64,000 nucleotides of DNA from Dillenia suffruticosa (GCA_033439265.1 JAVTVX010000010.1:5084001-5148000); one strand, 5' to 3'. Shown: positions 49,001 through 61,541, counted from the first letter of the stretch. Notes: a model not told the origin generated them from the sequence alone. Numbers and translations are program-made.

Positions 49001-52000
49001 AGTTATAGTCATTATTTTCTCATGACACCCTACCAATTTTCATGCAATGCCGCTGAGGGTGAATGCTAGATTCTGTATAATGAATTCCGTGATAATTTTC
49101 TGTGGAAACAGGGTGAATGCTTTCATATAATAACTCATTTACATATGGCTGTGTTGCTTCCAGAATATATATAAGCGCCTTTTATAATGGAATTGATTTT
49201 TCTTACTCATCTTACATTTGATCGTGCATTGTGAATAATTCAGTTACCAGAATTTGAGGAGGCTGCATTTAATGCACAACTAAATAAGGTGGTGATGTGT
49301 AAAACAAAGTTTGGATTGCATCTACTTCAGGTTTTATCTGAGAGGTATGCCCAGAAGAGCATCTTTGAGTATCCTACTTGATATAATCAATTTTAATTAT
49401 CCTTTTCCTTATATGTTTACACTTTCTGCTACAAGGGAGGAATGTTTGCTTCAGGACATCACCCCAGACGAGCTTCATATGAAAATGCAAGATCCTAGTT
49501 TTGTTCAGGAGGTTCAGCTGATAGATGTCAGAGAAACTGAAGAAGTGTAAGATGAAATGCTCTTTCAAGCATTATCTTTGTAAATAACGTGGGCTACCTA
49601 TTTCCCCTCCAGTTGTATGGGTTAGATGCATTCCCAATCTATATGCCTGAATGAAAAGGAAAGGAGGAAGAGATCCCCTTGCCTTCATTCTTTTGAGGAA
49701 TAGAAATGGAGAACGGAGAAGATGATGAGACGCAATTCTTGTTCAAAACCCTCCACTTCTTGCTGAAACCCAATCCTTCGCATCACATAATGTAAGAACT
49801 CCCACCACACACGATCATAGGCTCTGTCTATACCTAATTTACACAATACCCCTCCTCATCCCTTGAATTTCAAGAACAGATTCATTCGTGATAAGAGCCA
49901 TATCTAGAATCTGCTTTCTTCCACAGAAGGATGGTGGGATGCTCCTATCAGTCTCTGTAAAATAGATTTCAATCTTCTGGTTAGAATGTTGGAAAGGAGC
50001 TTATAAATCCCTTATTTTGGTTAATTCTTGCTTCCTGGGAACCAACACCAAGAATTCAGAAGGAAGGCGACTAGTCACATTTATGCACCAGTGGTATATC
50101 CTTATGATGGTTCTATAGATAGAATCACCAGAGAAAGCCTATTTGAGATTATTCTTGGATTTCAACTTTGCAAGCCTATTGATTTGATTGCTGTACTAGC
50201 TCAAGTGATGACAAATGAAGATGCTGAAACTTTGCTCAACTTATTGTGGATATGGATGGTGAGAATAAGAGTAAGATAGCAACCGGCAACAAGTCCTGTA
50301 ACCATGTACTGATTTGCATGGTCATTACATGGAACTTAACAAAGGTGAAGGGTGATTGTTCCCATACGACTAGTATATTATCCTAACAGAAAAATCTTAG
50401 AAGCTTCCTTCAGTAAGTGGTGGTTAATATGAAGTTCTTCACATCTATCTTTAGATTTGAAAATTTGGTTACTTATCATGGACAGCAAGGGTCACAATTT
50501 TATCTCGAAGCCATTGCTTGATTGCTTACCATTTCTTATTTCAAGAGGAAGTTGTAGAGATTCGTGAAGATCAAATTTTATTTATAAGAAGTGGAGGCTA
50601 ACAACTGTTATTAGTGATATCAAAGAAAGTCCAAGTTTAGAATGCATTTTGGTTTCTCAAGTAGAACATCCATAATAATCCCTATCACTGGAGCAATATT
50701 GATCCCAAGTCAAAGTTCAATTATGCTGGAGAGAGAGAATGGAAATCATATGCTTAAAGTAGATCCAAGAAGAAATAAGCCACTACAAGTATTATATGCA
50801 AAACATAATTACTCCATAGCTTTGTTTTGGTTGGCTGATGAATATGAGAGGTACTTTGGGGAGCTTGATTGTGTTCTAGGTGTTGGTTATGCTTCTAGAA
50901 GTTAATTAATTATGTTACTTTCTTGACTTGGTGTCAACTTGATGTGTTTGGAGGGGTTGAAATCTACTCAAGATAAGCCTAGTTTGTATTTATTAAATAC
51001 TGTTGAAATGAAGATAAATTAGGAATCCTATTTGTAAGATTTCAGAAGGACAGTTTTTTCCTGTCTTTGTTCAGTCCTTCCAGCCTATTTAGGGACCCAA
51101 ATTAGACCCTAAATGAGCTCTTCCTGTATGCATCTGCTGGGCCCTTTAGGGCCTAGGTTTGCCCCTCTCAAAGGGGCCCAAAAGGGGGCCCCAACTGCTC
51201 CTTCAAAGAGCCGTTGGAGCTGTCCCAACAGCTAGTAAAACTAGCCGTTGGGGACAGCCCCAACGGCCGGAAGAGGAGTGCCCTCTCCTCTCTGTTTTCC
51301 CTCTTTTTCTCTCTCTTTAGCTCTCTTCCCTCTTTCTCTATAAAAAGAGGCTTTAGTTGCTCTTTGAAGTTATGAAAAAATGTTTTCAATTCTTGTACAT
51401 TTCCTTTGAAAGATCAATATAACTCTTGAAGTTTTCATTCCTTACTCATTGCTTGCTATTTTAAATCTTCAATATGGTATCAGAGCAGGCTTCAATTCCT
51501 TCTTCCTCCATCCTTGGTGATCCACCACCACAAATTAGCACTTCCACGTTCACTTCCATTCTTTTGGATTCATCAAATTGTAATGTTTGGCAAGATACCA
51601 TCAAGTGATCTTTAAAGTTCTTCAATCTTGAAAATCACACATTTGAAGATTCTCTTGATGATGCTGATCCATTATTCAAAGCATGGAAGAAAAGAGATGA
51701 TCAAGTGGTGGTGTTTCTACAAATGTCTCTTGACAAGACCCACAAAGCAATGGTCACTTGCATTCCAAATGCAAAGATCTTGTGAGGTCAAATACATGCT
51801 CTATATGGCCAAGAAACAAATACTGGCAGAATTTTTGAGTTGAAAAAGAAGATCTCAGTTCCAAAAAGGAGGTAAATCCCTACCTGAATACTTTGGAGAA
51901 TATAGGGATCTATGGAATGAGTTCAATCTTCTAAGGCCTTCTACCTCAAATCTCAAAACTCTTCAAAGAATTGATGAAGATATGACCTGTTCTTATGGGT

Positions 52001-55000
52001 CTTGGAGAAGAATATGCTTCAATTCGCCAAGAAATTCTTATAATGAAAATATTTCCTTCATTCCAAAAAATCCAATTTATGATTCAGAGGACCGAAACAA
52101 GCATGAGGCTAGAAGAATCTAACAAGCTGAAATCTGATGCCCAAGCCTTCAAATCTGTCCAGGAACAGCATATGACCAACAAAAGTCAGAATTTCATGAG
52201 AAATGATGTGTGCACCAACTGCAAAAAACCTGACCACAAAAGGGAAAAGTGATGGTTTCTTTATCCACACTTGAGGCTAAAGAACAATAAAAGGGAGGTA
52301 GATTCACCTATACACGCTCAACAAGTCTCTCAAGTGACTGCCCTTGAATCTAAGATGGAGGAAATGTATAAAGAAATGAAAAGGCTCATCGATCAAATGG
52401 CTCCACATTTTGGTAATGATCAAAACTCTTCTCATTTTGATAAATGGCTTATTGATTCCGGTTGTGATAATCATATAGTCAAAGATAGAAACAAAATTAA
52501 GAAGCTTATTCCTCTTTCAGACTATAAGATTGTCAAAGTTGCTAATAGTCAAAAATTGAGAGTTGATTACTTATGTGAAGTTGAACTTCTTGGCAAGAAA
52601 ACTAAAGCACTATATGTGCCAAAGTTCAACTCCAACCTCATGTCTACTGGCAAAATAACCAAAGAACGAGAATGCAAAGCCACTTTTGATCCTAACCAAG
52701 TTGTATTTCAGGATTTCAAGTCGAATCTCTTGATTGGCAAGGGGTCTAGAAAAAACAACCTATATTACTTGGATGGAGAAAATCAAGTTTTTGCTGTCCA
52801 GAGTCAAGATCCTTCCATATGGCATGCTCGTTTAGGACATCTGGGTGACTTAGCTTTGAAATGCCTATTTCCAAACATAGAGATAGAAGATAGGCATTGC
52901 AAAACTTGTGTTCTTGGAAAACAAACTAGGATGTACTATCCAATTTCAAACACAATATATAAAAATGCTTTTGATCTCATTCATTCTGATGTGTGGACTT
53001 CACCCATAGTTTCCCATAATGGTTTTAAATACTTTATGACATTCATTGATTATAAGACTAGATACACTTGGGTATATCTTTTGATGACCAAATCCGAAGT
53101 TTTTGAGGCACTCAAGAGTTATTACAGATATGTAACTAAGTAATTCGATGCCAACATCAAAATTCTTAGATCAGATCATGGAGGAGAATACACTAGTCAT
53201 GCATTTGAGAATTTCTTAGAGGAGAAAGGAATCATCTATCAAAAATCACGTCAAAATGGAGTTGTCGAAAGAAAAAATAGACACTTACTAGAAGCGGCTA
53301 GGGCCATGATGTTCCATTCAAATGTCCCTAAGGAATATTGGAGTGAAGTTATAAAAACAGCAACTCACCTTATAAACCTTATGCCCTCAAATATCCTAGA
53401 AGGAAAGTCCCCCTTGGAGCTTCTTCTTAATAGGAAACCTAATATTTCTCATTTAAAGGTTTTTGGATGCACTTGCTATGTACATGTACCAACACATTTT
53501 TTAAATAAACTAGATGAAAAAGGAAAAAATGTGTATTTTTAGGTTATTCCACATTTGAGAAAGGATATAAATGCTATGATCCTTTGACTAACAAACTATA
53601 CACATCTAAAGATATGATATTTATGGAAAATGAATTTTATTTTGCAGAAATGAAGAATCTAGAACACTCAAGGGAGAAAGGTGACCAAGATCATTGGAAT
53701 GTAGTACTTCCTACCATCAAAGATCTACCTCAAATAAATGAAGAAGACAAACCAATTCAAAGGGAAGATGATTATCCATCCCAAGAAGAATCGGCCTCTT
53801 CTCGTACGGATCATGAAACAGACCAAGAGGAAGGGTGAGCCAACTTGGAACACGGGCAAGAAGAACAAAATGATTCTCCTTCTCTTCAAAGATCAACTAG
53901 ACTTAGACTTCCTCCATCGGAATGGATGAGTCGAAGATACCCAATTTGTGACTATTATACCACCTCATATGTTTTCTTGAGCCATCAAGCCTTCATAAGA
54001 AATATAGACCAACATCAAGAGCCTAGAACCTTTGAAGAAGCCAAAAATCATTCTCAATGGGTCCAAGCCATGAAGAATGAGCTAGATGCCTTGGCTAAGA
54101 ATAAGACATGGGAAATACCTCTGCTTCCAAAAGGAAAAAAGGTTGTGGGATACAAATGGGTCTATAAGATCAAATATAAGAGTGATGGAAGCATTGATAA
54201 ATACAAGGCAAGATTAGTGGTAAAAGGCTTCACTCAAGCATATGGAGTAGATTACAAAGAGACTTATGCACTAGTGGCCAAGATGAACACAATTCGGGTT
54301 TTATTGTCTCTTGCAATTAATCACTCTTGGCCAATGTTACAAATGGATGTAGCAAACGCATTTCTCCAAGGGGACCTAGAAGAAGAAGTATATATGAAAA
54401 TTCCTCCGAGGTTTGCTCATCATAGCAATAAAGTTTGCAAACTAAAGAAAGCAATCTACGGCCTCAAACAAGCTCCGAGAGCTTAGTACGCAAAACTTAG
54501 CACTACTCTTCTTAATCATGATTTTAAGAAATGCAATAGTGATACATTTCTCTTTGTTCAAAATCAAAATGAAAAAATCATAATAGTATTAGATTATGTA
54601 GATGACATAATCATAACTAGAAATGATTTAAATTTAATCAACCAAGTTAGGAAATTTCTTCAAACTAAATTTGACATTAAAGACTTAGGGAAACTAAAGT
54701 ATTTCTTTGGGATAGAACTTGCCTATTGTCCAAATGGGCTTGTTTTATCACAAAGAAAGTATGTGCTGGATCTTTTACAGGAAAAAGGAAGTTAGGTGCT
54801 AAGTCCGCATGTAGTCCCATTAGCTCCTCCTACGGTCTCAAGGATGATGATGAAGAATATGAGGATGAGCAAAGATATCAAAGGCTTGTAGGGAGATTGA
54901 TCTATCTTACTATGACCAGACCAGATATCTCATTCGCCGTGAGTCAAGTAAGCCAACACAAGCACAAGCCAAAAAGAAAGCATTGGCGAGCTGCGGAAAG

Positions 55001-58000
55001 GATTCTTCATTACCTAAAAGGCACTCCAGGCATGGGGATTTGGATGAAGGAAAACGGCAGCTCAGAAATCATGGGTTATTGTTATGCGGATTAGGTCGGA
55101 GACTCGGAAGATAGGCGATCTACCACAGGGTATTACATGTTCGTCGGAGGAAATCTAATAGCATGGAAGAGCAAAAAACATGTAGTTTCAATGTCAAATG
55201 CTGAGGCAGAATATAGAGTTATGGCGGCCGCAACAAGCGAGATAGTTTGGTTGAAGACTCTTATTGAAGAACTTGGATTCTCCATCCCAACCCCTATTCA
55301 TCTTCATTGTGATAATCAATCGACAATTTACATAGTATCAAATCCAGTTTTTCATGAAAAAATAAAGTACATCGAAATCGATTGTCACTTTGTTAGACAA
55401 AAGATTGAAGAAAAGCTCATCACTCCTAGCTTTACAAAGAGTGATCATCAAGTTGTTGATATTCTCACCAAGTCGGGAACCGCAAAGCACATCCTAAAAA
55501 ATATGGACAAGTTAGGTGTTATAGATATATACACACCCACAGGGGGAGTGTTGAAATGAAGATAAATTAGGAATCATATTTGTAAGATTTCAGAAGGACA
55601 GTTTTTTCCTGTCTTTGTTCAGTCCTTCCGGCCTATTTAGGGACCCAAATTAGGCCCTAAATGAGCTCTTCCTGTATGCATCTGCTGGGCTCTTTAGGGC
55701 CCAGGTTTGCCCCTCTCAAATGGGCCCAAAAGGGGGCCCCAACTGCTCCTTCAAAGAGCCATTGGAGCTGTCCCAATGGCTAGTAAAACTAGCCATTGGG
55801 GACAGCCCCAACGGCCAGAAGAGGACCTCTCTGTTTTCCCTCTTTTTCTCTCTCTTTAGCTCTCTTCCCTCTTTCTCTATAAAAAGAGGCTTTAGTTACT
55901 CTTTGAAGGTATGAAAAATGTCTTCAATTCTTGTACATTTCCTTTGAAAGATCAATAAAACTCTTGAAGTTTTCATTCCTTACTCATTGCTTGCTACTTT
56001 AAATCTTCAATAAATACACTGCTTTTCATCAGAAGGTTTTTTGCACCAAGCTAACAAACCATTCACATTCAACATATGCACAAGAGAGAATGATCTTTCT
56101 TGTGTAGTTTACGTAATAAATCATCAAAGTATGTCACTTGAATGCCATGCCAATAAACCATTCACATTCAACATATGCACATGAGAGAATGATCTTCATT
56201 CCTTGTGTAATTTAAGTTATTATTTGACTTTGAAAATCCTTCCCCACCTCACTCCCTAATTCAAGTAGTTTATTTTTGTCTGATGTTTTATTTTACTTCT
56301 AGTATCTAATTAAGTCTATTTTAACCATCTTTCTATGGCAGGGCCCAAGCATCTTTACCAGGGTTTGTGGTTCTTCCGCTCCGCCAGTTTGGAAGTTGGG
56401 GTCCTGAAATAACTTCTAAGTTTGACCCGCAGAAAGATACTTATGTTCTGGTATTCATTATTTAGAATATTTCTGAAATAGGCTTCTAAAGTGCTACTTT
56501 AAATGCAACGAGACAAGAAGCATTATTAATTAGGATATCGTATTTTAAACCTAAAAGAAACAAGAGACATTTGAACTCCAAGAACCAGAAGAAATTCTTG
56601 AGAGAAATTTTATTAAGTAGTGGCAAATAATAATTCAAAAAAAAAAAAGAAAGAAAAAGCATTTTAGTCCTGATAAGGATTTCTAAGTCTTGAAACTAAG
56701 AAAGTTTGTAAATATCCCCATCTAAACTCTGCAACAGACAAGAATCTTTCTAAAAACAAATTCTTACAAAATTTGCAAGAAAATCACTATATTAGAAAAA
56801 TGTAAATATCCACATTTTTATCAATTGTAGATAAGATGCGAGCGTGTCATCTAAGATGGTTCGAACATGTACAAAAAAGACCTAAAAATGCACCTATTAG
56901 GAGAACCGAGAATTTAAATATTAAGAAATTTAGTAAAACATAGAGATAGACCATTGAAAATTTGGATGCAAGTTATCCGTAAAGATATGAAAATTAAGAG
57001 TTTAGAAGAGGAAATGGTCTTGGATAGTAATGGATAGCGTAGAAGAATTTGCACTAATTAAACAATATATTTTAAATATTTACCTATTTATTTATTTATC
57101 TATTTTCCTTTTTATTTCTCTTCTTCTTCTTCTTATCTTCTTTTTATTTTTATTTATTTATATATATTATTTGATTTATTTATTTCTTGTTTCTTTTCTC
57201 TATCCTTTTCAAGTTTGTTTCTCATATGGCCTACCCCAAATATTGAGATTAAGATTTAGTTTGTTGTTATTGTTGTTGTTGTTACAAAATTAACAAGAAA
57301 ATCACTTTTTTTTTATAAAAATGTGATCGGGGGGAGGGCTCCAACATGGTGATCCTTACTTTGAAGAGGTGAGTATGCTATTTATAATATAAAACATGAG
57401 CCTCTGTTTGCTGATCCAGTTCTGAAAATGGATCTTAAGCTGTAGTTTTGTTATCTTCTTTTGAACTCATTGTTAGACTTCCAGATCTGATTCGGCTTGT
57501 CAAAGTGATGGTGAAACTCATTCTCAAGATGTTCTATCTCAGTTCCCTCCACTTGAAAAGAACTTGACTTTGAGTCTAGTTCCAAATAAAGTCTCTGGAA
57601 AGATAGTTGCCAAGCTTGGAAACTTCTATATTATTTGGCAAGTAGGGACATCAATTGGGCAGGGTGGTGTTGGGGATTTGGCACCCTTCCCCTGGTCCCT
57701 GGGGAACATGGAATACTTGGTGTCCCTGCCCTGCCTTATTAGTCTAAATGAAAATAATAATAATAATAACATTCATGAAGAATGGTGGAGAACAAGAACC
57801 CCACTAGCAAAATTATAAGTAAACCTAAAGAGCATTAGTCTAAACAACAAGCCATCTGGAATCAGATACAAAGACCAGAAAAAATGAAACCCCAAAATAG
57901 GATATTGCTCAGAAAAATACCTTCGCAAGAATGTATCAGTAAATCAAAGAAAACCAATCACAAAAGTTCAATTTTTGTCTGGATAATCATTGAACCTAAA

Positions 58001-61000
58001 GAACATTAGTCTAAACAACAAGCCATCTGGAATCAGATAAAAGACCGCCCAATTGTGACCACCCCAAAAAAGGATATTAGTTGGAAAAATACATTTGCAA
58101 AAATCTATCAGCAAAATCTAAGAAAACCAATCACAAAAGTTCAAATTTTCTCTGGATAATAGCTGAGGAAAGGGAGAAGAATTATTTTCAAAATGGTATG
58201 CACCTTGAAGTATAAAAATGAAGGTTACAAGAGATGCTTTTATGGTGACTGATTGTGAGTCTCTTGTTTTTACTAAAAAAGTTTTAGTGGGGAGGGAGAA
58301 AAGAAATGGGACTCACCGATTGTTTTCCCCACCTCAGAAAGAGAGAGAGGGGGAGGAAAGGAATTGTATTGCTTTGAGGGGAGGAGTGAATTAAGCAACA
58401 CAAACCAACTCAAATATAACATGATCCAAAGGTCAAAGGAAATTATAGTTTTCCAATGTTGTAGTACTCAGCTTGAAACAAATCAATGAGGAATCGGCCT
58501 TGGTAGTAGCTGAAGGTGCTTAAGATTAGAAAACAGCTTCACGTTACTAGACAGGCTCAAAATGCTACACAGAAAAACAGGCACAGGAAACCTGGCAATG
58601 AAAAGATCAGGAATAGGGCATGAGCTAGGCAGGTTGGATGAGGTTGAGGCTGAGTCATTTGGACATGGTGTGGGCCAGAACAAGTGGGTTGGTCCAAAAA
58701 TCTTGATCTAAGCCTCATGAGCATGAGAGGACAGATGGTGGCTGAGCTGATGGAATCTGGTAAAGTGACAGTGGTTCCAGATCTGAGGTTAACGCTCGAA
58801 GTGCTTGCCTGAAAGTTTCCAATTCTATGCTTCAAATAGAGGGACTTGTCGTGGCAGTGCATGTGATTGTTGCTGGCAAAATCTCTCAATGAGAACACCC
58901 CTAAAATAGCTGAAGTGAGAGGAGTTTTGTCCCGGGCTTGGATTTCTTCGACTAGGCTTTGAGAACCTGTTCTTCACTTCATGCCAGTGAAGTTCAAGTT
59001 GGGTCTTAATGGAGGCTGAAAAAAGGTGGTGATGGCACAAGTAGCCATCTGGTGGGGGATCAAAGTTAAGAGAGAGGTTGCAGGAGGGAGAGATTAACCA
59101 GAGAGAGAGAGTCCATCGGTAAGCAAAGATAATTATCAGTTCTATTTCAAAGCATGAGGTCTGATACAAATAGGATTTCTAACCCTTTTATAAGCTGCAT
59201 CGACTCAAGTTGGCTAGTTGCTTTTGCCAAAAAAATAAATCCTTAATTTTCTCCCTAGTACAACGATGAATAGAACCTAAATAAACAGTAAACTATCCAA
59301 ACTAAGAAAAAGCACTTAAATAAAATACTATACTTAAAAAATAGAGATTACAACACATAAAATTAGGAATACTAATACTATCCTAAGCATATTGATCTTA
59401 GGCTTCTTGCCCAGCACTACAGTTGCACAACTCGGACTCACTCTGGAAAATTCTGGTGAACATTGGTGGGTTACAGTTTATAATATTGTGAAATTAACTT
59501 GTGTTTGGGCAGCAAAGATTTGTGCTTTACTCAACTGAACAAAACTGAGTGCCAGCACGAGTATATATGCTTTTAAAAGTTTGATAGCTGTCAGATATGT
59601 ATTTCACTTTGTTCCTCTTCTAATATGTGAAGATGTGAGCTGCTGTGCCCCAACTTCTTCCATCCTCTCTCTCTTTCATTTCCCTGTGAGTTCTGGTCTT
59701 GTCCAAACTTGGTAATGTGCAGATCCTTTCCTCCCCTTTTCTTGCCATTGTTTTCTAATTTCTTCCTTTTGTTCTGCAAAAAATTTGTTGGTGATTGGTG
59801 GTGTTAGTGTGTGTTCATTCCTCTGCCACCAACTCTTCTGTCCTGCCTTGACAGCGAAACACAACTTCATGTTTTCCTGGATTGTTGGTCATAGAGAACC
59901 ACCCTATATTAGATCTATCCTCCTCTTCTTTTAATTATTTTTGTTCTGTTGTAGAATTTTTATTATTTGTTTCTTGTTCCAGCTGAGGTGAACTGAAACC
60001 ACCAGTAACCTGATTGACCTATCATGGCTAATTTTTGGTTTTCTCCAAGCAGTAGTGGTTTCATAAATCTTAAACTGACCTCAGCTTGATTTAAAATTTG
60101 AGCGAAAGGCTGATAGGCTGATTCAAAGTGACTGTGTTCACCTCTCTTCTTGACGTTTCCGCTGATCAACTATAGCAATTGGATTTGATGGAAATGCTTG
60201 GTAGTGTTCTAATTGATTTCTTACTGTGTTTTTCTACCCCACATGCTTAATCATGTTTGCAATTCTATGAACAACCATGTAACTATTCACTATTACCTGC
60301 TTAGACTGAATACTTCACTAGTTCTGCCTGGTAGTTTTCTCAACAGTTAGTCATTTACGTGTCATATATGAATTGAGCTTGTTGGCTTTGAAGTATAGTA
60401 TGTACAACCAAGTTTTTATTCACTTATTTACTATGGTTGTTATTTTTGAAAAGATCTACTGTCTTGTTGGTTGCATGTTTGGACTCTTTTGTGATGTGGC
60501 CTATTCTCCAGAAAAAGTAAGAAGCAAGTTCGTAAATTAAAAAAAGAAAAAAAACTTGTGGTAGACTATTACCCAGTTGTTTTTGAAATTTGTTTCATTT
60601 TGATAATGGCTCAAGTATCCATAGATATGTTTGCTTAAGCATAATATTGCCAGTTTAGTCTTTCCTATCCTCAAATAGCATCCTAAGCACCTCTTAGTCG
60701 GACATTTTCTGATTTTTATTGTGCACTAACAAGTGTTCTTTCAAATTCAGTGTCACCATGGAATGCGGTCTTTGCAAGTTGCCAAGTGGTTGCAGACCCA
60801 GGTACATGATTAATTAGTTGTTTTTGTTCCACTCTATGCCTGGGTGGGGCAGAAAGTACTCCGCTTTCCTTGTGGGGTGCGGGAGTAGAAAGTGTTCTGC
60901 ACCTTGAAGTTACACGACTAAATTCATGGTTTCAACCTTTTAGAGCAAAAGAAATAATATTTTGGATAATTTCACCATTAAAAAAATGAAAACAAAATCT

Positions 61001-61316
61001 TTTGTGGGCAAATCATGGTATTTAAAGTGGAGTGCAGGTGGCTGAATTACTGGAAAATTTCCTGTTTGAATACCTTTATTGACATGATTTCGCTCCGAAA
61101 TAGTTAAACAGAACCATAAGAATTCATGGATCTCAAATTTCACACTACGCAATTGGTTTTTTGTTTGATGGGATAATTTCAGTCCTATATACTATTCTTT
61201 TGGTGGTTAGAAATCTCACTATCTTTATTTGACAGGGTTTTAGGAGAGTGTTCAATGTGGCTGGTGGGATTCATGCGTATGCTCTCAAGGCTGATACTTC
61301 AGTGCCTACCTATTGA
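37100..61316 (+). CDS. STR12: Rhodanese-like/PpiC domain protein, chloroplast type
   Basis: Eight exons by GT/AG borders and phase: 37100-37247 (or to 37289), 41413-41529, 41794-41885, 49244-49344, 49436-49546, 56342-56450, 60751-60801, 61236-61316. This gives 269 or 283 residues, close to the Arabidopsis At5g19370 type. Exon 1 is Ser/Arg-rich without acids (MMRASQMAPVVASQFRM), as in a chloroplast transit peptide. Exons 2-4 form a parvulin (PpiC) domain: VLVQHLLIKGDD, SICPSKEEGGMLGWV, FEEAAFN, FGWHLLQVLSER. Exons 5-8 form a rhodanese domain: LIDVRETEEV, FGSWGPEI, active-site loop CHHGMRS with the likely catalytic Cys, FNVAGGIHAYA, ending SVPTY. No break in any exon. Exact substrates are unknown; family members are proposed plastid sulfurtransferases with prolyl-isomerase-like folds. 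Introns 1, 3, 5 and 6 are swollen by repeats. The exon 1 donor is uncertain because two same-phase sites exist. Confidence 0.93.
37800..40255. repeat. Pyrimidine-rich repeat array in intron 1 of the STR12-like gene
   Basis: About 2.5 kb of overwhelmingly T/C on the plus strand, with recurring words: TTTTTTGGGTTTCTTTTTC, TTCACCCTTCACCCTTC, and CCACTGTTACCGATTTGCTA. Irregular units are headed by a G-rich leader like AAGTGGAGAGGGGG plus GGATGGGAACAAT plus GCTACTGTTC (near 37769, 38505, 38930, 39040, 39195, 39945). Some heads follow TATCTTAATCTTAATCTT words. Phenylalanine-rich open frames over this stretch are not genes. Confidence 0.75.
41886..44630. other. First part of intron 3 of the STR12-like gene
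   Basis: No coding or repeat structure I can name. 42600-42770 has a moderately GC-rich patch (GGACCAGGTTACCCTGTG, GGTCTGGTTCAGTGATCAG) that looks like the edge of an old repeat. Confidence 0.4.
46118..46245. repeat. (GTT/ATT)n-rich trinucleotide repeat
   Basis: Imperfect GTT, ATT and GTC triplets for about 125 bp (GTTGTTGTCATTATTGTTAT words). Such tails often mark RTE-type LINE ends, but no RTE coding was seen beside it. Confidence 0.7.
47275..47744. mobile_element. Harbinger/Tourist-like MITE
   Basis: Ends GTGCCCGTTTAGCAAGACTT and, as reverse complement of the right end, GTGCCCTTTTGGCAGGGCTT. Inverted similarity extends about 45 bp through TTTTTTTCAGCTTATCTTCT. A TAA target duplication lies at 47272-47274 and 47745-47747. 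470 bp, AT-rich, no coding. TAA duplications and this size fit PIF/Harbinger-derived MITEs. Confidence 0.75.
49720..50015 (-). mobile_element. L1-type LINE reverse-transcriptase fragment in intron 5
   Basis: The minus strand translates to the conserved RT fingers/palm region: GIYKLLSNILTRRLKSILQR, LIGASHHPSVEES, then GIDRAYDRVWWEFLHYVM. The family reads KLDIEKAYDHVNWEFL here. Several breaks. It is antisense to the host gene. Confidence 0.65.
50016..50995 (+). other. Possible gypsy-type integrase debris upstream of the copia element
   Basis: 50120-50230 reads ITRESLFEIILGFQLCKPID, reminiscent of the post-integrase SPFEIVYG...PLDL stretch of gypsy polyproteins, but too short to be certain. The 87-codon frame at 50642-50905 is unrecognised. 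No LTR pair was seen. Confidence 0.3.
51001..51474 (+). repeat. 5' LTR of the intron-5 copia element
   Basis: Begins TGTTGAAATGAAG, ends TCTTCAATA. Contains several GC-rich hairpins (51162-51267) and CTATAAAAAGAGG (about 51338), a likely TATA box. Confidence 0.9.
51475..51486 (+). other. Primer binding site of the copia element
   Basis: TGGTATCAGAGC directly follows the 5' LTR, a full 12-base match to the complement of the initiator-Met tRNA 3' end. Confidence 0.9.
55541..55548 (+). other. Polypurine tract of the copia element
   Basis: AGGGGGAG directly before the 3' LTR. Confidence 0.8.
55549..56012 (+). repeat. 3' LTR of the intron-5 copia element
   Basis: 464 bp against 474 for the 5' LTR, with one larger indel and scattered substitutions. 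Same ends, same TATA-like box. Confidence 0.9.
56820..57285 (+). mobile_element. RTE-type LINE 3' end in intron 6
   Basis: 56828-57040 translates, with stops, to the RTE tail RACHLRWFEHVQKRPKNAPI-like stretch (family: RLRWFGHVQRRP..APVRR). The 3' UTR ends with CCTACCCCAAATATTGAGAT and a (GTT)n tail at about 57259-57282, the usual end of plant RTE LINEs. 5'-truncated and dead. Confidence 0.7.
57822..58163. repeat. Tandem duplication of a 171-bp unit in intron 6
   Basis: Unit 1 (57822-57992) and unit 2 (57993-58163) both start AACCTAAAG/AACCTAAAGA and share CATTAGTCTAAACAACAAGC and GAAAACCAATCACAAAAGTT, with scattered substitutions and small indels. Confidence 0.85.
58164..60750. other. Remainder of intron 6 of the STR12-like gene
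   Basis: Minus-strand frames at 58483-59169 and 59591-59870 have moderately protein-like composition, but none matches a family I know and no exon structure is evident. Probably old repeat sequence. Confidence 0.4.
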
Positions 61317-61506
61317 GTGGCTTTCCTTGGTTCTAATCTTCTCTTTCAATCACAAATGTGAACCCCATTTCTCTCCTTGTAATGAATGGACGTTAAGTTG
61401 TCCAAATGTATCCTGGACCATTATCTTTGTTTATTCAAGTATGCTATTCATAATCTGACTCGAAAATTGTCTTTCTGTTGATTGTCTATAGACAGAGGGG
61501 GGGAGA

Positions 61507-61541
<35 letters not shown>

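Larger units (their letters stand above)
51001..56012 (+). mobile_element. Ty1/copia retrotransposon in intron 5 of the STR12-like gene, broken
   Basis: LTRs at 51001-51474 and 55549-56012 are flanked by the 5-bp duplication AATAC (50996-51000 and 56013-56017). Interior on the plus strand in copia order: Gag (about 51480-52260, ending in a zinc-knuckle remnant VCTNCKKPDH), protease (WLIDSGCDNHIV, about 52450), integrase (IWHARLGHLGDLALKC, SDHGGEY; about 52820-53550), reverse transcriptase (YKWVYKIKYKSDGSIDKYKA, MDVANAFLQGD, DYVDDIIIT; about 54140-54720) and RNase H (LHCDNQSTIYI; about 55080-55500). It is broken by a handful of changes (under ten). LTRs differ at roughly 16 of 460 aligned sites by eye (about 3.5%), so it is perhaps one to a few million years old under usual plant rates. 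Confidence 0.93.
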
